Position numbers and translations under genes: made by a program
Shown: piece after piece, positions 43,328-57,800 of the stretch
Position numbering within the stretch: the first letter of the stretch is position 1
Layout of the letters: every line of letters starts with the position of its first letter
Notes under the pieces: model-generated
Told to the model about the DNA's origin: nothing
What the model saw: only the letters and a program-made list of their open reading frames with translations
The model's database searches: none
NCBI RefSeq assembly: GCF_001039355.2
Contig: NW_019775571.1
Coordinates: 1 to 64,000 of the forward strand
DNA length: 64,000 nucleotides
Direction of reading: 5' to 3'
DNA from: Lingula anatina
Lineage: Eukaryota; Brachiopoda; Lingulata; Lingulida; Lingulidae

Positions 43328-45612
43328 ATTCCATAATATGGAACCAATGAAGGCGTTTCTTGACATTCCGCACACCAAGCTTTTCCACTTTTTTCTTTTG
43401 GGTGCCAGTGCATTGGTCTGGGAGAAAAAATAATTTTTTTTAATAAACGGATATCATCTCCCGGGAATTGCATTCCGAATTTTTCAGTTAAACTACTACT
43501 ACAGTACTCACCTCGTTCGTAGCGGTGTATGGATTCAAACATTACTAGAATAAAGCCTCTGCTATATAATTAAATGAACTAATGAACAATAATAATTAAT
43601 GGCAAATAACAATTAAGATGTGATTATTTTACGTTTCCGACTTTGAGCTCGTGACTGGAGTGAAAACTGTTTTATCTATAATTATGTCTTCCAATCTAAT
43701 GTTAGGATATCACGTTGGCAGTTTCACGAAACCAATAACTAAACCCGGATCTCTACTATCTAGCCATTTAAAGGGCGTTCGAAATCAAAACGTTATATAA
43801 GGGCATAGTTGAAAGCTGCCAGGATAAGATGGAAACCCGTAAAACACTCGAACTCGGCCTCAAAGAAACCCTTCAGATATGAAACCAGGAAACAAAAACA
43901 CGGCATCGATGCATCCAGAATATTTCTATAAAGGGTCTACATCGCCAGTTTATGAGGCTCAGTGAGAGGCTTGCACTTGGTGTGCTCTTCTTAATATTTA
44001 TATGCTAATTATAAATGTGTTAATTAAGCGTCTCCGTCAAATATACTGCAATTTAGCGTGCAGTCGCCAATTTTGAATGGAATTAGTCTCTTGCCTAGAC
44101 ATGATTAATTCCTCCTGATTTCCTGGCTTGTCCTCAAATAACTCTAGTGATTGGCTACTCACCTTTCCGTCAAGTAACGTTAACCATACCCCCAACCCCC
44201 AAGCGAGTTTGTTTGTTTGTGTTGGGTTTCCGGCGCGTGCCGCCTCTCCCTATATCAACTACAGCCCAGGGTGAAAACATCTCTATTATATAGACAGTTT
44301 GATTACACGTCTATTAGTCAGTGGCTCATATATCACTCATCATCACCGTGTTCATTAAGATCAACACACCTTTTCTTTTAACCATTCGTATCTGCGTTTT
44401 CCAGTAGATCAGGATTCATTTATTGTGCAGGGGTTTTCTGCTCAATTTTGTAAATGAAAGGTGGACGGTATTATATCACCTGCGACGCCTATTGCCGGAC
44501 TCGATCCTGTGATACATTCCTTACGCCATATTAAAAAATTTGCTAACTCGAAGTATTAAGGCGCAATTCATTTTTTGTCTAGTTATTTTCCTTTTGTTGA
44601 TAAAAGTTATATTATTCAGCATTACAGGTGTGTGTGTCAAAGGGAATAAATATATTCGATAAACTAAAAACTGCACATAACAGGTGCTGTAATGTTTGCA
44701 ACTGCTTTACCTCCACCTTTTCCTGCCTTTCTGCTGGCGTCTCCATTTACAACACACCTGTCGCCTTGTACGGGACAAAATAAACATGTTTCTTAATTAT
44801 ATATTAACCTTTATTTATCCAAGTTGACGTTATGAAGGCAAACAAGTGTAAATCACCTTAAACAAAACATTGAAAACGCTGAGCAATCAATAATTACATG
44901 AATAAAAAAAGAACGGCAGACTACCATGCACCTACAACAATTTCCGGTAAAAAAAAACTCAAAAGCAGTCTTATTTTGTGATTTTTAAAATACTTTACAC
45001 CACACCTTTGATACAATGGGCACATCGTAATTCAATAGTGCTTTATTTTGTTTCAAAATCCCTTTATGTAGAGATTTGTTTTAAAAGTACAAAAACGGTT
45101 TCCAGTTTCGACTGAAAAAGCTGGGAGATCAGTAATGGTGTTGAACCACGTGGAACCAATATCACAAACCATCCATGACTTATTAATACTTGTTTAGATT
45201 ATTGTGCAACGTTATTTTCATAATTTGGTTCTTTCCTTAACCTCTACTGCTCTACTGACATGTTAGTATTATGTTAAAAAAGAATTCTGACAGTGTTAGT
45301 CACTGACGTTTACTGCTACATGAGTTCCCATTAAAGGATTTATCTGATGTTATCTTTTACAGGCTTAGGAGCCAGAGGAGCGCTTATCCCTCTTTTTTTC
45401 AACCATGTTAGTTATAAACACAGTATGCAAGGGCTAAGGGGCCCTGTCTACTTTTTTAACCAAAAAAATATATTTTGATAAATCATGAATATATTTAATT
45501 CGCTGGCCGAGATCCCACTCAACCCTTTGGTCAACTTCAAATATCGCCCCCCTCCCCACCGTCGCTAGGCTTAATCCTTAATTTTTCTGAATGGTACGCT
45601 GTACGGGGGCGT

Positions 45613-45811
45613 CTCGATAGTCCGAAGGTTCATTGGTCCGAAGGTTCATTGGTCCGAAAATTCGTAAATTTTTCATCAGATTTTCAACAAAAAGGTTCAT
45701 TGGTCCGAAGGTTCATTAGTCCGAAAATTAAAGGTCCATTGGTCCGAAGGTTCATTAGTCCGAAGGTTCGATAGTCCGAAGGTTCATTAGTCCGAAGGTT
45801 CGATAGTCCGA
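45613..45811. repeat. Minisatellite of about 16 bp (GTCCGAAGGTTCATTG-like)
   Basis: About nine imperfect copies of [AG]GTCCGAAGGTTCATT, with variants GGTTCGATAGTCCGAA and a spacer of unrelated AT-rich sequence near 45660-45690. No coding frame uses it. Confidence 0.9.
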
Positions 45812-46114
45812 AACATTTTAAGATGTTCTTCGATTTTAAGAATTATAATTACAAACGGAATCTAAGGGTGCGTTCCCAACGAAACTATCATTCTACGTAG
45901 ATTGATCCAACTCCATTAGGATTCTCACTGTATGCAATCAGATTAGCAATCCTGGAGCTGCTAAACTTAACTTTCGTGTGAACTCAGCTTCTAGAATCTT
46001 TATCATTTCGTTTTGAGTGCGATCGAAACGCACGTAAAAAAATTATCCATATAGGTCGTATTGTTTCCGTGAACTAGGCCTACTCTTTACAATGTGGGGA
46101 AGTTTGGGGATATG

Positions 46115-46124
46115 NCCCCCCCCC

Positions 46125-46171
<47 letters not shown>
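46115..46171. repeat. N, C run and (AC)n microsatellite
   Basis: A single N at 46115, then about 14 C, then about 21 AC units. The N probably marks uncertain homopolymer length. Confidence 0.9.
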
Positions 46172-46174
<3 letters not shown>

Positions 46175-49100
46175 AGTTAATGGGCTATTTCACAATCTCC
46201 TGATATATCTCATGCCAACGTCAGAGGTGTGTGTCCCTACTTATGAATATCTTCCCTATCGCTGTTGTGCTGCAGTAGTTGACAACTCATATTAAGAGTA
46301 GGTCTAGATCTAAAAGATAATTTGAAATCCGTTGTGACTTTGAGCATCACAGGTTCAAGTTTATTACGATTGATGACTAACAACAAATAAATGTAAGCCC
46401 ATGCTATTACTTACAGCTGCAACTATTATTGTATTTTTCCATAGCTTTTTTCATTTAGCTTTTTATTTAGGTATGACTAGCATTGGAGTTTTTCTCTTGT
46501 TCTTAGATATTTAAAGTCCTGACCAGTTACTACTCTTTGCGCTTCGCATCGATCTCCCTTAAAGGGAATCTTTGAGGAGAGGGAGAAAAAGCATATTAGC
46601 AACAAAGGGAAGATCGTTTCATCAATATCAGTGCATGTAGTTGACTTTCATGTGGAACTCAAATCATCATAACACCCATCACTTTCGTTTACACAAGTCA
46701 CTCCAGAAATCATTGGCCAATACATTCGTCCATACAAAATGTACTTTTAATGGTTATTTCTTAGTCAATCGTTTATACATTTAAAAAAAATGACAGAAAA
46801 GATGACAAAAGATTACTTTTTATTATTTCTATTTTCTTGTTATGTCTGGTCCCAAGCTTTTTCATTGGACAAAAAAGTGGTGTTGGCATTTGATTGATTG
46901 AAAAGGTTTAATTCACTTTCAATGGAGTGACTTTTTAATTCTCATTCTTGTTTTTGACGCCGTAAAGGAATACGTTCCATGTTTCCCTCTTCATTGACCG
47001 TACATGTATTTATTGTGCTGATTTTATTCACTGAATAAGTATCAGTACTTTTCATTCTGATTCAACCTGATCTTGTTACGTATATTACCTGTTTACGTTT
47101 ACGTAACGCGACGATGCGTTTAAATCCACCACCCAGCCGTGAAAAGAGCGTAAGCACAGTAAACAGACAACGGGCATATTTAAACAACGACGTGCACAAA
47201 TTAAACAAGTACGTGCCATAGGGGCCAGGAGGACTGACGGTCGCTTTGAGAAGACAACATGGAAATTTGTTGAAAATTAAAAGGGTTCAATTGCCCTGTT
47301 TAAACCTGTTGCCCTTGCCTGCACCTGTTGGGTACATGCACCGTCGTATTGGCACAGGTGGACACGGTGTTTTTACTACTTTCATTATTTTCATTATTAT
47401 TATTATCATTGCCTCTTTGCTCTGTGAGGTCGGGGGATGCCCCACGCGCACTAACAGAATGGTTTTAGTAAACTCTGCCAGAGAAACACTGATTTTAAGT
47501 TAAAGTAGTGCGACCTTTGTCATCGATAGCAGATAATTGAATACAGTGCGTGATACAATACGACGCTCATCAGTCGTCCTCCTTTTATTGTAATTACCTT
47601 AAATGTGCGGGTGCAACATTGTACGGTGTTTGTCTTCTTGTTTGCCTACGTGGAAGTAGTGCATAAATAATAAATACTAATCTATCGTAAAATTATGTGG
47701 AATGACTTCATGGATACTGTTTTACGAAAATCCATAAAAGCAAAGCGAATTACGTAATAGCTGTACAAAAGTAGCAAATGAAGAAAAGTTAAAAGCTTGA
47801 CTATATTGATTTCTCCCAATATCTGATTTCCACCTTGACCAGGGGGTCACAGCTTACATTAACCACACTCAAATCTGCTATCCGCTCGGACACATGTATA
47901 AAAACTAGGATCAAGGAGAGCGAAAGGTATGGCTAAACAAATTTTTCTATTTTCTATATAAATTAATGAATAATATTATCCTAATCGTCCCAGTCATAGT
48001 TTACTTATATGATTATGAACTTAAAGTAGTTGCATAAATAACTCGTTGGACCTAGGGGATATTTTGACGGTCTAATACTGAGCACTGCCATTGAATATGT
48101 GCCTCCCTTGAGGCGCACGGTAATCTATTACTATAACTATTTTAGCCACTAATATTTATACAGCTTTATTCGTGTAACAAAGTTTGCAAGCACTGGCCAC
48201 AATTGAGCTCTATGATCAGTTACTGAAAGTCAATGACTGTAGAAATCCCTGCCGGTAAACTGTGAATCAACGCATCGACAAACAATTGCCAACAAAAGAG
48301 GTCCAACCCCGACATACATGTAGCGTTTATAGGTATAAAGGAGCTACACCGGAGTAGCCTAGCAAACCAATTTGCTACATTATACCTGCATTATATCCAA
48401 GTTGAAAAACACAATACTCAACTTAAGGCATGGTTTTGTTAAATAATCACCACAATGCGGTTAAAATTGGTGCGACGCGTAATTTCCCGCAATACGTGTG
48501 ATTTTTTCCACTTCTCTATCGAAAAGGGAATGGTTGTAAAACCATGTGAGAGAGAATGGTGAATTTTAACAGGTATTCCCCCCTAGCGGCAATGAGATCG
48601 ACACTCGCTTAAATAAGAAAATGCATAATATAAATATGGGATTATGTAATGACACAATGGCTGACCGGTAATAATATACAAGTAACTTCTAGATCAGTAG
48701 AGCCATAGTATTTCGCGAGGACCCAACAAACTATTCACATATTTAAGGCTTAGGTTTCCGAAATGTTCACTCACCCCTTACAAACAATCGGGTCCCCAGC
48801 GTAATTTTGTCCATACGGGCTAGAAAATTTGAATGCCAGTCACGGGGCATTCATTTGAACTGCTCAAATCGGCTGCTCTGTATCTCGGACAAAACGTCTG
48901 GACTTCACGATAAAAAGGTAGGTAAGACATACGTGACTATGTGCAGAAAATCCAACTTGAGATTTAATGCACAAAAGGTGAAAAACCTGGAGGCATTCAC
49001 CATTTTAATAGCCAGACGAAAGATCGTTTCCTTAAAAGCACAACTATTGTGCGACACACTAAAATGTCAATGAAGCCGTGCAAGAACCTCAGAATCCGTG

Positions 49101-50156
49101 CTTCCTGTCAGTCTTAGGAGAGATACGCCAACCATTAAAAAGTATTCCTAGTGGACAAGTAGAACAGGTAATTTAAACGCTACCTGGGTTAGGTAATAGT
49201 TATCTTGAAAACAGGACAGACAGGAAGAGGAGGCTAGAGAAAGATGGAACACCTATCTTCAAAGCTTGATCGCTAGGTCTCCGACAGAAACGTCTTCTAG
49301 AAGTCTAAGAATTAGACGCCTACTACCCTATATATGGAGGTACATATTATTGAGCAATTTGATAGTATTTCATTTTGATTGAACCAGAGTATTAAGTTCC
49401 TTGCATGTCCGGTCTCTAGCGACCCTAGTAACAACAGGATTTCGTTATCTCGCAAACCTGGCGTTTTTCTGTAAAATAGAGATTTATTTCTGTAAAATGA
49501 AGAATATTGGGGCTTACACGAGAGATGACATATGATAGGGTTATGGAGGTGACAGTGGGAACTCTAGTACACACGGTTTAGGTACGGGTCAGTTCTGCAT
49601 CTGTATAGTGATGGTAAATGTTACTGTAACCGAGCCAAATGATGCAACTATTAACATGCCACGGTGCTGCTGCGAATTCAGTTGACAATAAATGTCATCC
49701 AGACTGCATGATCTCCGCTCGACCATTTGACAAACCAAGGCAGTTTATTGTAAAGAACCAGTGATTTGGGTGTCCTCTTTGCTCCCACATAATGCCTACT
49801 GGTCACAAGTAACCAGATCAAAGGACATGCTTGACTACCTATTTTCAATTCCACGCGGTGCGGTAACATGAAAATGGTGTTAAACCGTGTGTTGATGCAG
49901 GCAGGTATCCGTCCCCGGAAAGCGTGCCAATATCATGAAGATGTAGATTATTTATTCTCTTGTAGATCAAAAGATTGCGAAATGCGCTGGATAAACACCC
50001 AGATTAAAAAAATAGAGTCCCGTTCAACCGTTCAACTGCAAAAAGCGACGAATATGGTTATTTCTTGTAATTTGTGCTTTTTTGTGATTTAAATGTCTAC
50101 ATTTCCCGTCTATTATCTGCGATATACTACACGCCTACACTCAGACAGTAACACGT

Positions 50157-50419
50157 GTGCCTGGGATTATCTATTCAGTTACTGTGTAACGTTTTCTGGT
50201 TTTCCATTATCATCGAAAAATATAATTTTGCCAGCTGACCTTAATGATGTATGGGCGCAACAAATGCCACCCTTGTAATATACGAGTACATAATATGTGC
50301 CTGAGATTTTCTATGTTTTTACTGTGTGACATTTTTCTGGAATCCCACGCTCATCGAATAAAAAAATGTCAACTTACCATAATGATATATATGGGCGCAA
50401 CAAATGTAACCTTTGTTAA
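50157..50419. repeat. Diverged tandem duplication, period 140 bp
   Basis: Copy 1 at about 50157-50279 and copy 2 at about 50297-50419 share in order GTGCCTG, GATT-x-TCTAT, TACTGTGT, TCATCGAA and ATGGGCGCAACAAATG. By eye they are about three-quarters identical. Confidence 0.75.
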
Positions 50420-51519
50420 GCGTAAGCATATAAAGGGCGTTCGTGTCCTGTCTGTTTCCACATTCATAATACAAAAAAAAGGGACATCTATTGTCGCCAA
50501 GACGTGTATGTGCGAAAGGGGGTAATAAACTTTTTGTAAAATACGTCTATTCACATGAAGATGATGTAGACATTACATCGTCCCTTGGCAAGCTGTCAGT
50601 CCCTTGCCCATACAAACACTTATGTGCTGGTTTTCATTTGCAAATCGCTTAAAAACTTAGCGAATAATACGAGTTCAAGTTTAAAGGGATGAATTCTGAC
50701 TTCTGTAGACTATTGGATAATAGGTGGTAGTCTATTCTAATTCAACTGTTTATGTATTTCACTTTAAAGCTGTACCTCACCGCAATGCATCGTACTGGTA
50801 CACCTTCATATAATATTCTCTGTGGCAGAGTCAATTACCCCTAGTATACAGGGATGAGGATTGGCGCTAAGAGGCGTGCACAGACGCAATAAAGAGTGTA
50901 AATTGCATTTCATTAAGAACAAATTCAATAAAATTGATGTCTTCCACATTCGGCTTATGAGTATGTATAGTATTATGCGAGGAAATCACAATAACCCATT
51001 CATCGCTTCGTGGTATTGGTCATTTACTACAGATATAGCTGACCGTCTTTTGACTTCGGGATGGGCCTGAGCCATTATTGATGATATCCCAATCGACCAA
51101 ATTAATTGTGCGTATCCCCACTTACCGGCCAGGATGTTATCATATCATTATTTAAGATATTCACAAACAGGTTCCATATCAGATTCATACTGATCTCCTC
51201 AATTTTGTTTTTCTATCACGCCACCGACAACCTTTAAATTATAACTATTTCAATAAAAATGTTTACTTTTAAATGTAAATGGACAAAATAATCCAATATA
51301 CGTAAATCCTTTTTGCTCACTTAACCTACAGTGAACGTGCTTTTGAATATAGACTTATCCCTATGTGTATATTGTTTCATAAATTGTTGGCATACGATCA
51401 ATTTTTCCATTTGCTGAACAGGGCATCTCTTTTCCGCTCTCTCTGCTGATAGTCAACTCACGTCGTCTTTGATGTTCGATCAGAAGTTCACATATCTCAA
51501 AAAAAAAAAAAACTTTATT

Positions 51520-51679
51520 TGTTTACGAAGAGGCGGCTCGCGGGATTGACAGCGAGGTTTTTGGTATGCGCGTGTCGGAAGCGTGCACCTGAGCGTCCCG
51601 GAGTGTTCGTGGTGCAAAGTGGGTATTGGATGAAACACCGGGAATTAATTATGATGGGAGATCTTCTTTCTCTTTACAG
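51520..51679 (+). promoter_or_regulatory. GC-richer, CpG-containing region upstream of the kainate-receptor gene
   Basis: About 51527-51620 is clearly GC-richer and denser in CpG than the surrounding AT-rich DNA. It directly precedes a candidate 5' non-coding exon and the receptor start, so it is the likeliest promoter region. No TATA box was seen. Confidence 0.35.
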
Positions 51680-51732
51680 CTAAAGGCCAGAAATACTTCC
51701 ACCCCGAGACCGAGGTAGAAAAGACAGAACAT
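51680..51732 (+). other. Candidate 5' non-coding exon of the kainate-receptor gene
   Basis: Bounded by acceptor TCTCTTTACAG and donor CAT|GTAAGT. The next acceptor CCACAG ends at 51865, four bases before the ATG. The resulting 133 bp intron is short but plausible. Confidence 0.4.
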
Positions 51733-51869
51733 GTAAGTGTATATAAATTTAGCGCTGAGCCAAGGAGAGGTGAAGTAGGTAACACGAAGCCATTCATACA
51801 GATGAGAAGTGATCTGTGGGATTCTACGTTCATTTTATGTGAAATACAATTGACAACACTCCACAGACA

Positions 51870-54800
51870 ATGAATACAGTAAGGATCTTTGGGGTCCTCG
51901 CTGGACTGTGCCTTAACCTAGGTACCTTTATCCTGGGGCAAGACACACGCCGGATTAAGATCGGTAAGTTAGTCCAGATTTCTCGAATTAAATACTGTTT
52001 AATACACCTGTAGCCTTTTATTGTAGCGTCTTACTTTAGAGCAGATGTAGACGTCATATTTAAGAATTGAATTGAGTCAGTATTTGGTGCCCTGTTTTTC
52101 ATTATGCATTAACTCCCCCCTTTTCATGTGTACATCATCTTCACGCCTTATGATACAGTTACCTGACAAGGAATTTATATACAGCACATTTGACAGGATT
52201 GTAACCTAACAATATCACGACACATGCGGGTTGATGAAATTATTACTGCAACTGACTCTCACTCTTTAATAACGTGTCTGTAGTTGGAAGGCATATCTTG
52301 CCATATACTACTGCACATAAAGATAAGTTTCAGAGTATGTACACAATGACTGCGTATGTTTTTTTCTGTGTGTGTGCGTGTGCGTGTGTGTCCGTGCGCG
52401 TGCGTGCGTGCATTGCGTGCTTAACTCTTTACAGGTGAATATCAATAGGCATTTGTCGAAATGTATGTGTTTGACAAGCTGGTATGCATAAAAATTTTAA
52501 GCAGAACTTATTTAGATTTTTTAAAAAATTAATATACGTGTCCAAAAGACTAAACCAAATGATACATCTTTATTTTTATTCGAAACAGAACGCTTGTTTA
52601 TACATTGGAACGACGGAATGCAAAAATTAAAACCTAAGTTCTCGGGAGTATTTGACTCGTACATTTAAACTGCCATAAACTCAAAATCAACTAGCAAGCT
52701 GCCATTCTCCCGAGGCTTTTTATCTCAGCGATTTACGAAATGAATATTCCCAAAGGATTACCCAATAACCCCTTAGGTGAACCTTGATTGAGTGGGAGTG
52801 TGCGGTATGAATAAACTGGATGAAGACGCACGATGAAACACCCGCAGATCTTGTTTACCTAGACGGGACTTTTAACTACTTGAATTTAACATAATGGCGA
52901 CTACAACCGACTCTTATTCACGATTCATTTGCGTTTTTTGTGAGTCTGACAGGTCGAAAAGTTTTTCTCTTTCTGTTTCCCTTATTTCTGCAATATATTT
53001 TCTCTTGGGTCAAGAATTTCTGATTTCTTTAAACTAATGTCTATTCTTTTATGCCCATTTATTGCAATCAATGATGGCCCTATCACATTTGTAAGTCTAT
53101 AATATGATGAAAACGGAAGAGAAATAACTTATAATTGTGGATAAATGTATCGACCTTTTATATTGGAAATCACATGTTTGCGTGTCAGTTCGCAATACTC
53201 CTTCGCTAGAAATTGCAAGTGTTAGTCTCTCTCTCTCTCTCTCTCTCTCGCTCTCTCTCATTCTGACAAAAAGGATTGGTGCCGTAGTTGTTGTTGTTTA
53301 AAGTATCGATGACTCTACCCTGATCGTTATTTCATCAGTGCCTTTCCGTACCCCGCTTCTCTCCAATTTCCTCTTTTTTACACCCAGTTAACACACCTCC
53401 AGTGTTATGGCCGAAGCATACACCTGTCTCGGACTGCTGCCCACTGGCTATCTTGCAGACATTTTAGGAGTAATCTTCCTTCAGATGGTCAGCCATGATC
53501 GTATTTCCCCGGAAAACCGCGCTGATTGAAGCCGCGAAAGTACGGGCGATATAAACACGTTTGAGTGTCAGACAGGCTGTAAAATTTAAAAGGAAGTATT
53601 GACAATAAAATCAAAAGTTCAAAGTTTTACAGAATTTCAATTAAAACAGCCGTTGCACCAGGTTTGCGACCGCTGGGAGAACGAGTTTTATGTTCACCCT
53701 CATCCCAAAGTTTGGACTTTGACAATAATTGATAGTTAACATCAGACTCATATATTAGTGTTAATAAACTTTTAACATCGCAGCCTTTTTAGTTGCATAT
53801 TTTTGAAATGGGCAGGAATTCATTCGTCAAGCAGTCTCAATCCCGATGTAACAAGGCTCAAGGAAGTGTGTGAGGGAGAAACAAATAGATGGTTCAGCGC
53901 TGGTGTCCGATCACTTAAAGCTCATTTCAACAACCAATTAACCCTTCAACAATACTCCCATTCACTTAATGGGCCCTTAATCAACATCTTTCTTAATAAT
54001 GGGAAACGGTTTGTCATTCAGAATTGGAGTCCTCGCTCATATACCCTGTGATTTAAGGCAGCATTGCACTTCTCTTTCGTTAAATTGAATGGTTTTTATG
54101 TTGTACCGGTATATCAGTTTCACCAAGCATGATTAATCAATTTTATATGGGTGAGCTCTATGATCACACCAGTAAGCTGATACCGTGTGTTTTAACCCAT
54201 CCTTGAAAAAGGACGTTAAGGTGGGTACTCCAGTGAAGTTACGGCATAGGTGATGCCTTGTAAAAACACGCCGCTGAATTTGCAGCACGTAATTGAGAGC
54301 ATGGAAGCAGCACCAGGGTGCTACTGTAGAACACCTATATGAAAACACGTCAATATATATATTTAACGAACGGCTGAAAGATATTTACGACACTTTTAAT
54401 GAAATGGGGAACCTCGAATTTATAAAACACTACCTTTAAATAAACACCTCGAAATATTACAAAATATTCCATTTTCTATCAGAGCTTGGTAAGGGCATTT
54501 TCTAACTTTTTGTTCACTGTTTTGCAAATGGCAATATATCTAATTTGCAGATTAGATTTTCACCAGTATTTTCACATTCAAGGCAAATGATTGTTTTTGG
54601 CAGACATTCATCTTTAAGTATGTGAAGTACGTCTAATAACACAGAAGTAGAATAGAAAATGGAGTAGACGATGCCATATGATAAAAAAAAACTGAAAAAA
54701 AGTATTTTCGGTTTCTGCTTTGGCCATCCGGATGACCAGTTGTTCTGTTTGCCAATACAGACCTGCAATTTAACGATATCTGCCTTATTTAGATGATTGG

Positions 54801-57800
54801 TTAACTATGCCTTGACCAATAAACTTTGTTGGTTATTCCAATATAAGCCAATCAGTCCGATTTTAATTTGATAAATGTTGTGATGGTCAGATAAATCTGT
54901 AGTACAACTGACCCATGCGGGATGTAGATTTAATCATTAGAATTAAGTAGGAAATTCTCAGTTTTATGGAAGCAGCCGGCAGCGCAGGTGTCCAGTCTTT
55001 AGACTCACGATTGACGTATCTGTAGTTTGCCTTTGCTATCAAAAGAAGCGTATCTGAAACACCCGATTGGCGTATTAATTTCTACAAAATATACATCGGC
55101 AAAATAAACAGTTTTTTTCTGCTTATTTATTTTTCAGAGGCAGCAAAGCGTGCTATACCGTGAGAAAAATATTTTAAAAAATCACATGACGACTTGCCAC
55201 GAAGTCAATCAACGTTATATATTATAGAAGACTGCGCGAGAAATCAAATATCGTAAAATCGTTATGGAAATATAACCTAATCACTTTCTTGAACCTAGGA
55301 CATCGGTTAAGTTCCAACATGGCAATGGGGAACTCTACTTAAACTGATTATACTACCATTTCATTGGGTTTGCTGGGCCATTACAATAGGTCAAGAAGAA
55401 AATTGCCCAACGATTCTCAAAAGAATACACTATAAATCTAGAATTTGACGCATCACCTTTTGGGTGTCTGTGTCATTACCTCGCCCACAGCATCAGAACA
55501 GTGGGGTCTCTGCGTTCATTGTGATTTTACTCTTTTATTTGAACTCTACATTGGAATTACGTTTTACAAACAATTCAAATGTGATTTTTATAACAGACTT
55601 GCGAAAAAAACACCCAGTCTTTCAACTGAATATGAATTAGCAGATTAAGATTAAAATAGTAACTTAAACATAACTTTCCTCGATGCAGGCGAGCTGTAAG
55701 CAGTCATTACGTTGTTTGACATCCACACCTAGGTTAAATGACTCGTGTTATACATGCCACATTCCGGATTACCTGTTATCATCCACGCCTAAACTAAGAA
55801 AAATAAGTCCGTTAAGCTAGATGTCTCCGTCAGACGTAAGCAGGTGGGCCTGGATAATGACCCATCACTGGTAACAAGCCAGTCTGTTTTTCTTTGGTCA
55901 GCGCCCCGGTATTGACCGTGTTTTTTGATACAACGAATTTCACCATAAGCGCTTCCAACGTAAATAATAAGTCTTATTTTATTAACACTCCCAGTTATCG
56001 CATTCCGTAATAATCCCAGAATGTATACGGTGCGCTCCCACGAGGCTGGGCAATACGCACACATGTTGTCAGTTCATATGTTTACAGAACTGTAACCAAC
56101 AGTAACCACAAGTGTTGGCTATTCTCTATGTATCTAAGAATAAATTGTTATACAGTTCAACAATAAGGAGTCACTCCTTGTAGTTTCAGCTGTAGTTTTA
56201 CAACCAAAGTTGACAACAGTTTTTCTTCATGCTTCTGATCAAAGCATCCTAGTAATGCAGTTGCATTCGCCACTTTCTAGTCTTTAGGACCTACTTTTTT
56301 ATGAACTTGTATTTCAATGCCCCCCCATATTGAGAGGGGATAACAAAAAGTTGTGAGCGTCACAGACAAAGAGCAATCCATACTGCCTTACTTTCGATTC
56401 AGTCCCTGTCTAACTCCACACAAGTCCATGGTACCCAATCGGTAGAAATTTCAAGTTGAAACATCTTGGTCCCCAACTAGCCTCCACAGCAAGTGTCAGT
56501 TCATCATCTCCAAATATTTTTTTTTCAGTCTGGGAAAGTGATATAGATACATGTTTTGTAAGGCTGTTTTTCTCTTGCTAGTACTATTGCTGACCTATGT
56601 TTGCATGCTGTATGTGTGTGTGTGTGTGTGTGTGGGGGGGGGGGTACAGTGCCTGAATTGAGTACCATGGAGCCATGGTACCACTGCTCACACGTACTTT
56701 TGGTTGGAAAATGCATCAAATGCCTTGAAAGGAACTGTTAGATGTGCGTTACTTTAAATGCCTTTGTCTACAACTGATGGGTTGCTTCTTCCTCTCTTCT
56801 CCCTGTTACATGTAGTATTGTTTAGTGCTGAGATACCTTGTTATATATCGTAGATATCGTGGATAAACTTATAATATGCAGTTGTTCAGGACGGCAATGA
56901 ACTAGTTAACCTTCAGGTGCAGTATATGTCAGTCAAAGGTCCATGGGAAACATTAGAGGTGTAGTGACAATGTGTTTTGTTTGTATTTCTTCGCACGGGG
57001 ACTAGGGTTATGGTAAATTCCACTTGGGGCTTAACATACTGGCGGATCAAAGGTTTTGATGAGGGGGAAGGGGTGAGGGAAAGAACATAAAATGTAGGCG
57101 AGGGGAACTTTACTTTTATGTACTATTTTGGGGAGGGGGGGCAACAGGGAGAATGTGGTTTCTCCAAAGACGAGAAGAGGGGGCACGTGTCACTCTGTTG
57201 CCATTGAATTCTTCATTGTCCTGCATGTGCAGGTGTCCTTTGCCTTTCGTGCTTCAGAACTGTTGTGATGCGAAGTCGTATGCAGTGAACAGTCCATTAT
57301 GATATATCTCTTTCTATTTTTTTAGTTTGCCAATGTTTTCATACATGTATACAGGTGGCAAACTAAAAAAATAGAAAGAGATATATTATACGTTTTTCTA
57401 CATTTTTGTCTTCCAATGTGTACTTTTGTTGACTCTGCCATGATCGTCCGAAACAAATGAGTGCGATATTTCCAACAACCCGCATGCCATCCAAACAGTA
57501 CATTAACGTGAAGCAGGGTACGTGTCTGGGCTCTCTTGCATTACTTAAATTCCCATCCGAGAGAGTCTTGGACGCAAGTTGTTGTTTTTTTTTCTAGGCT
57601 TCACATCCATATCATGCGATTTGGACTTTTCTTTCATCTTCATAGGTCTGCAGTTTGGTCTATCCAGACGTGCTTTTGGAAAATAATATCTACAAATATA
57701 ATTCAAGATACTCAGACAAAACATGCACGTGATTTATTACTTGTGCAACTGTCCTTTGGGAATATAACAAAAGGCCAAAAATTGTCCATCTACAAGAACA

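Larger units (their letters stand above)
35233..51500. other. Long region without a recognised gene
   Basis: About 16 kb with only chance-length ORFs, the longest 146 codons at 39694-40134, none with domain hallmarks. Contents noted: a GC-richer patch at about 35775-35880, several dinucleotide microsatellites, a G run with a GGATCC-containing flank at about 42650-42700 that looks like repeat-element debris, a TCCGAAGGTT minisatellite at 45613-45811, a single N at 46115 beside a C run, and a diverged 140 bp tandem duplication at about 50157-50419. Regulatory elements of the downstream receptor gene may lie here. Confidence 0.5.

Noticed and set aside
45613-45811. CRISPR-like array
   Set aside because: Units are direct short tandem copies without unique spacers, in an animal genome.
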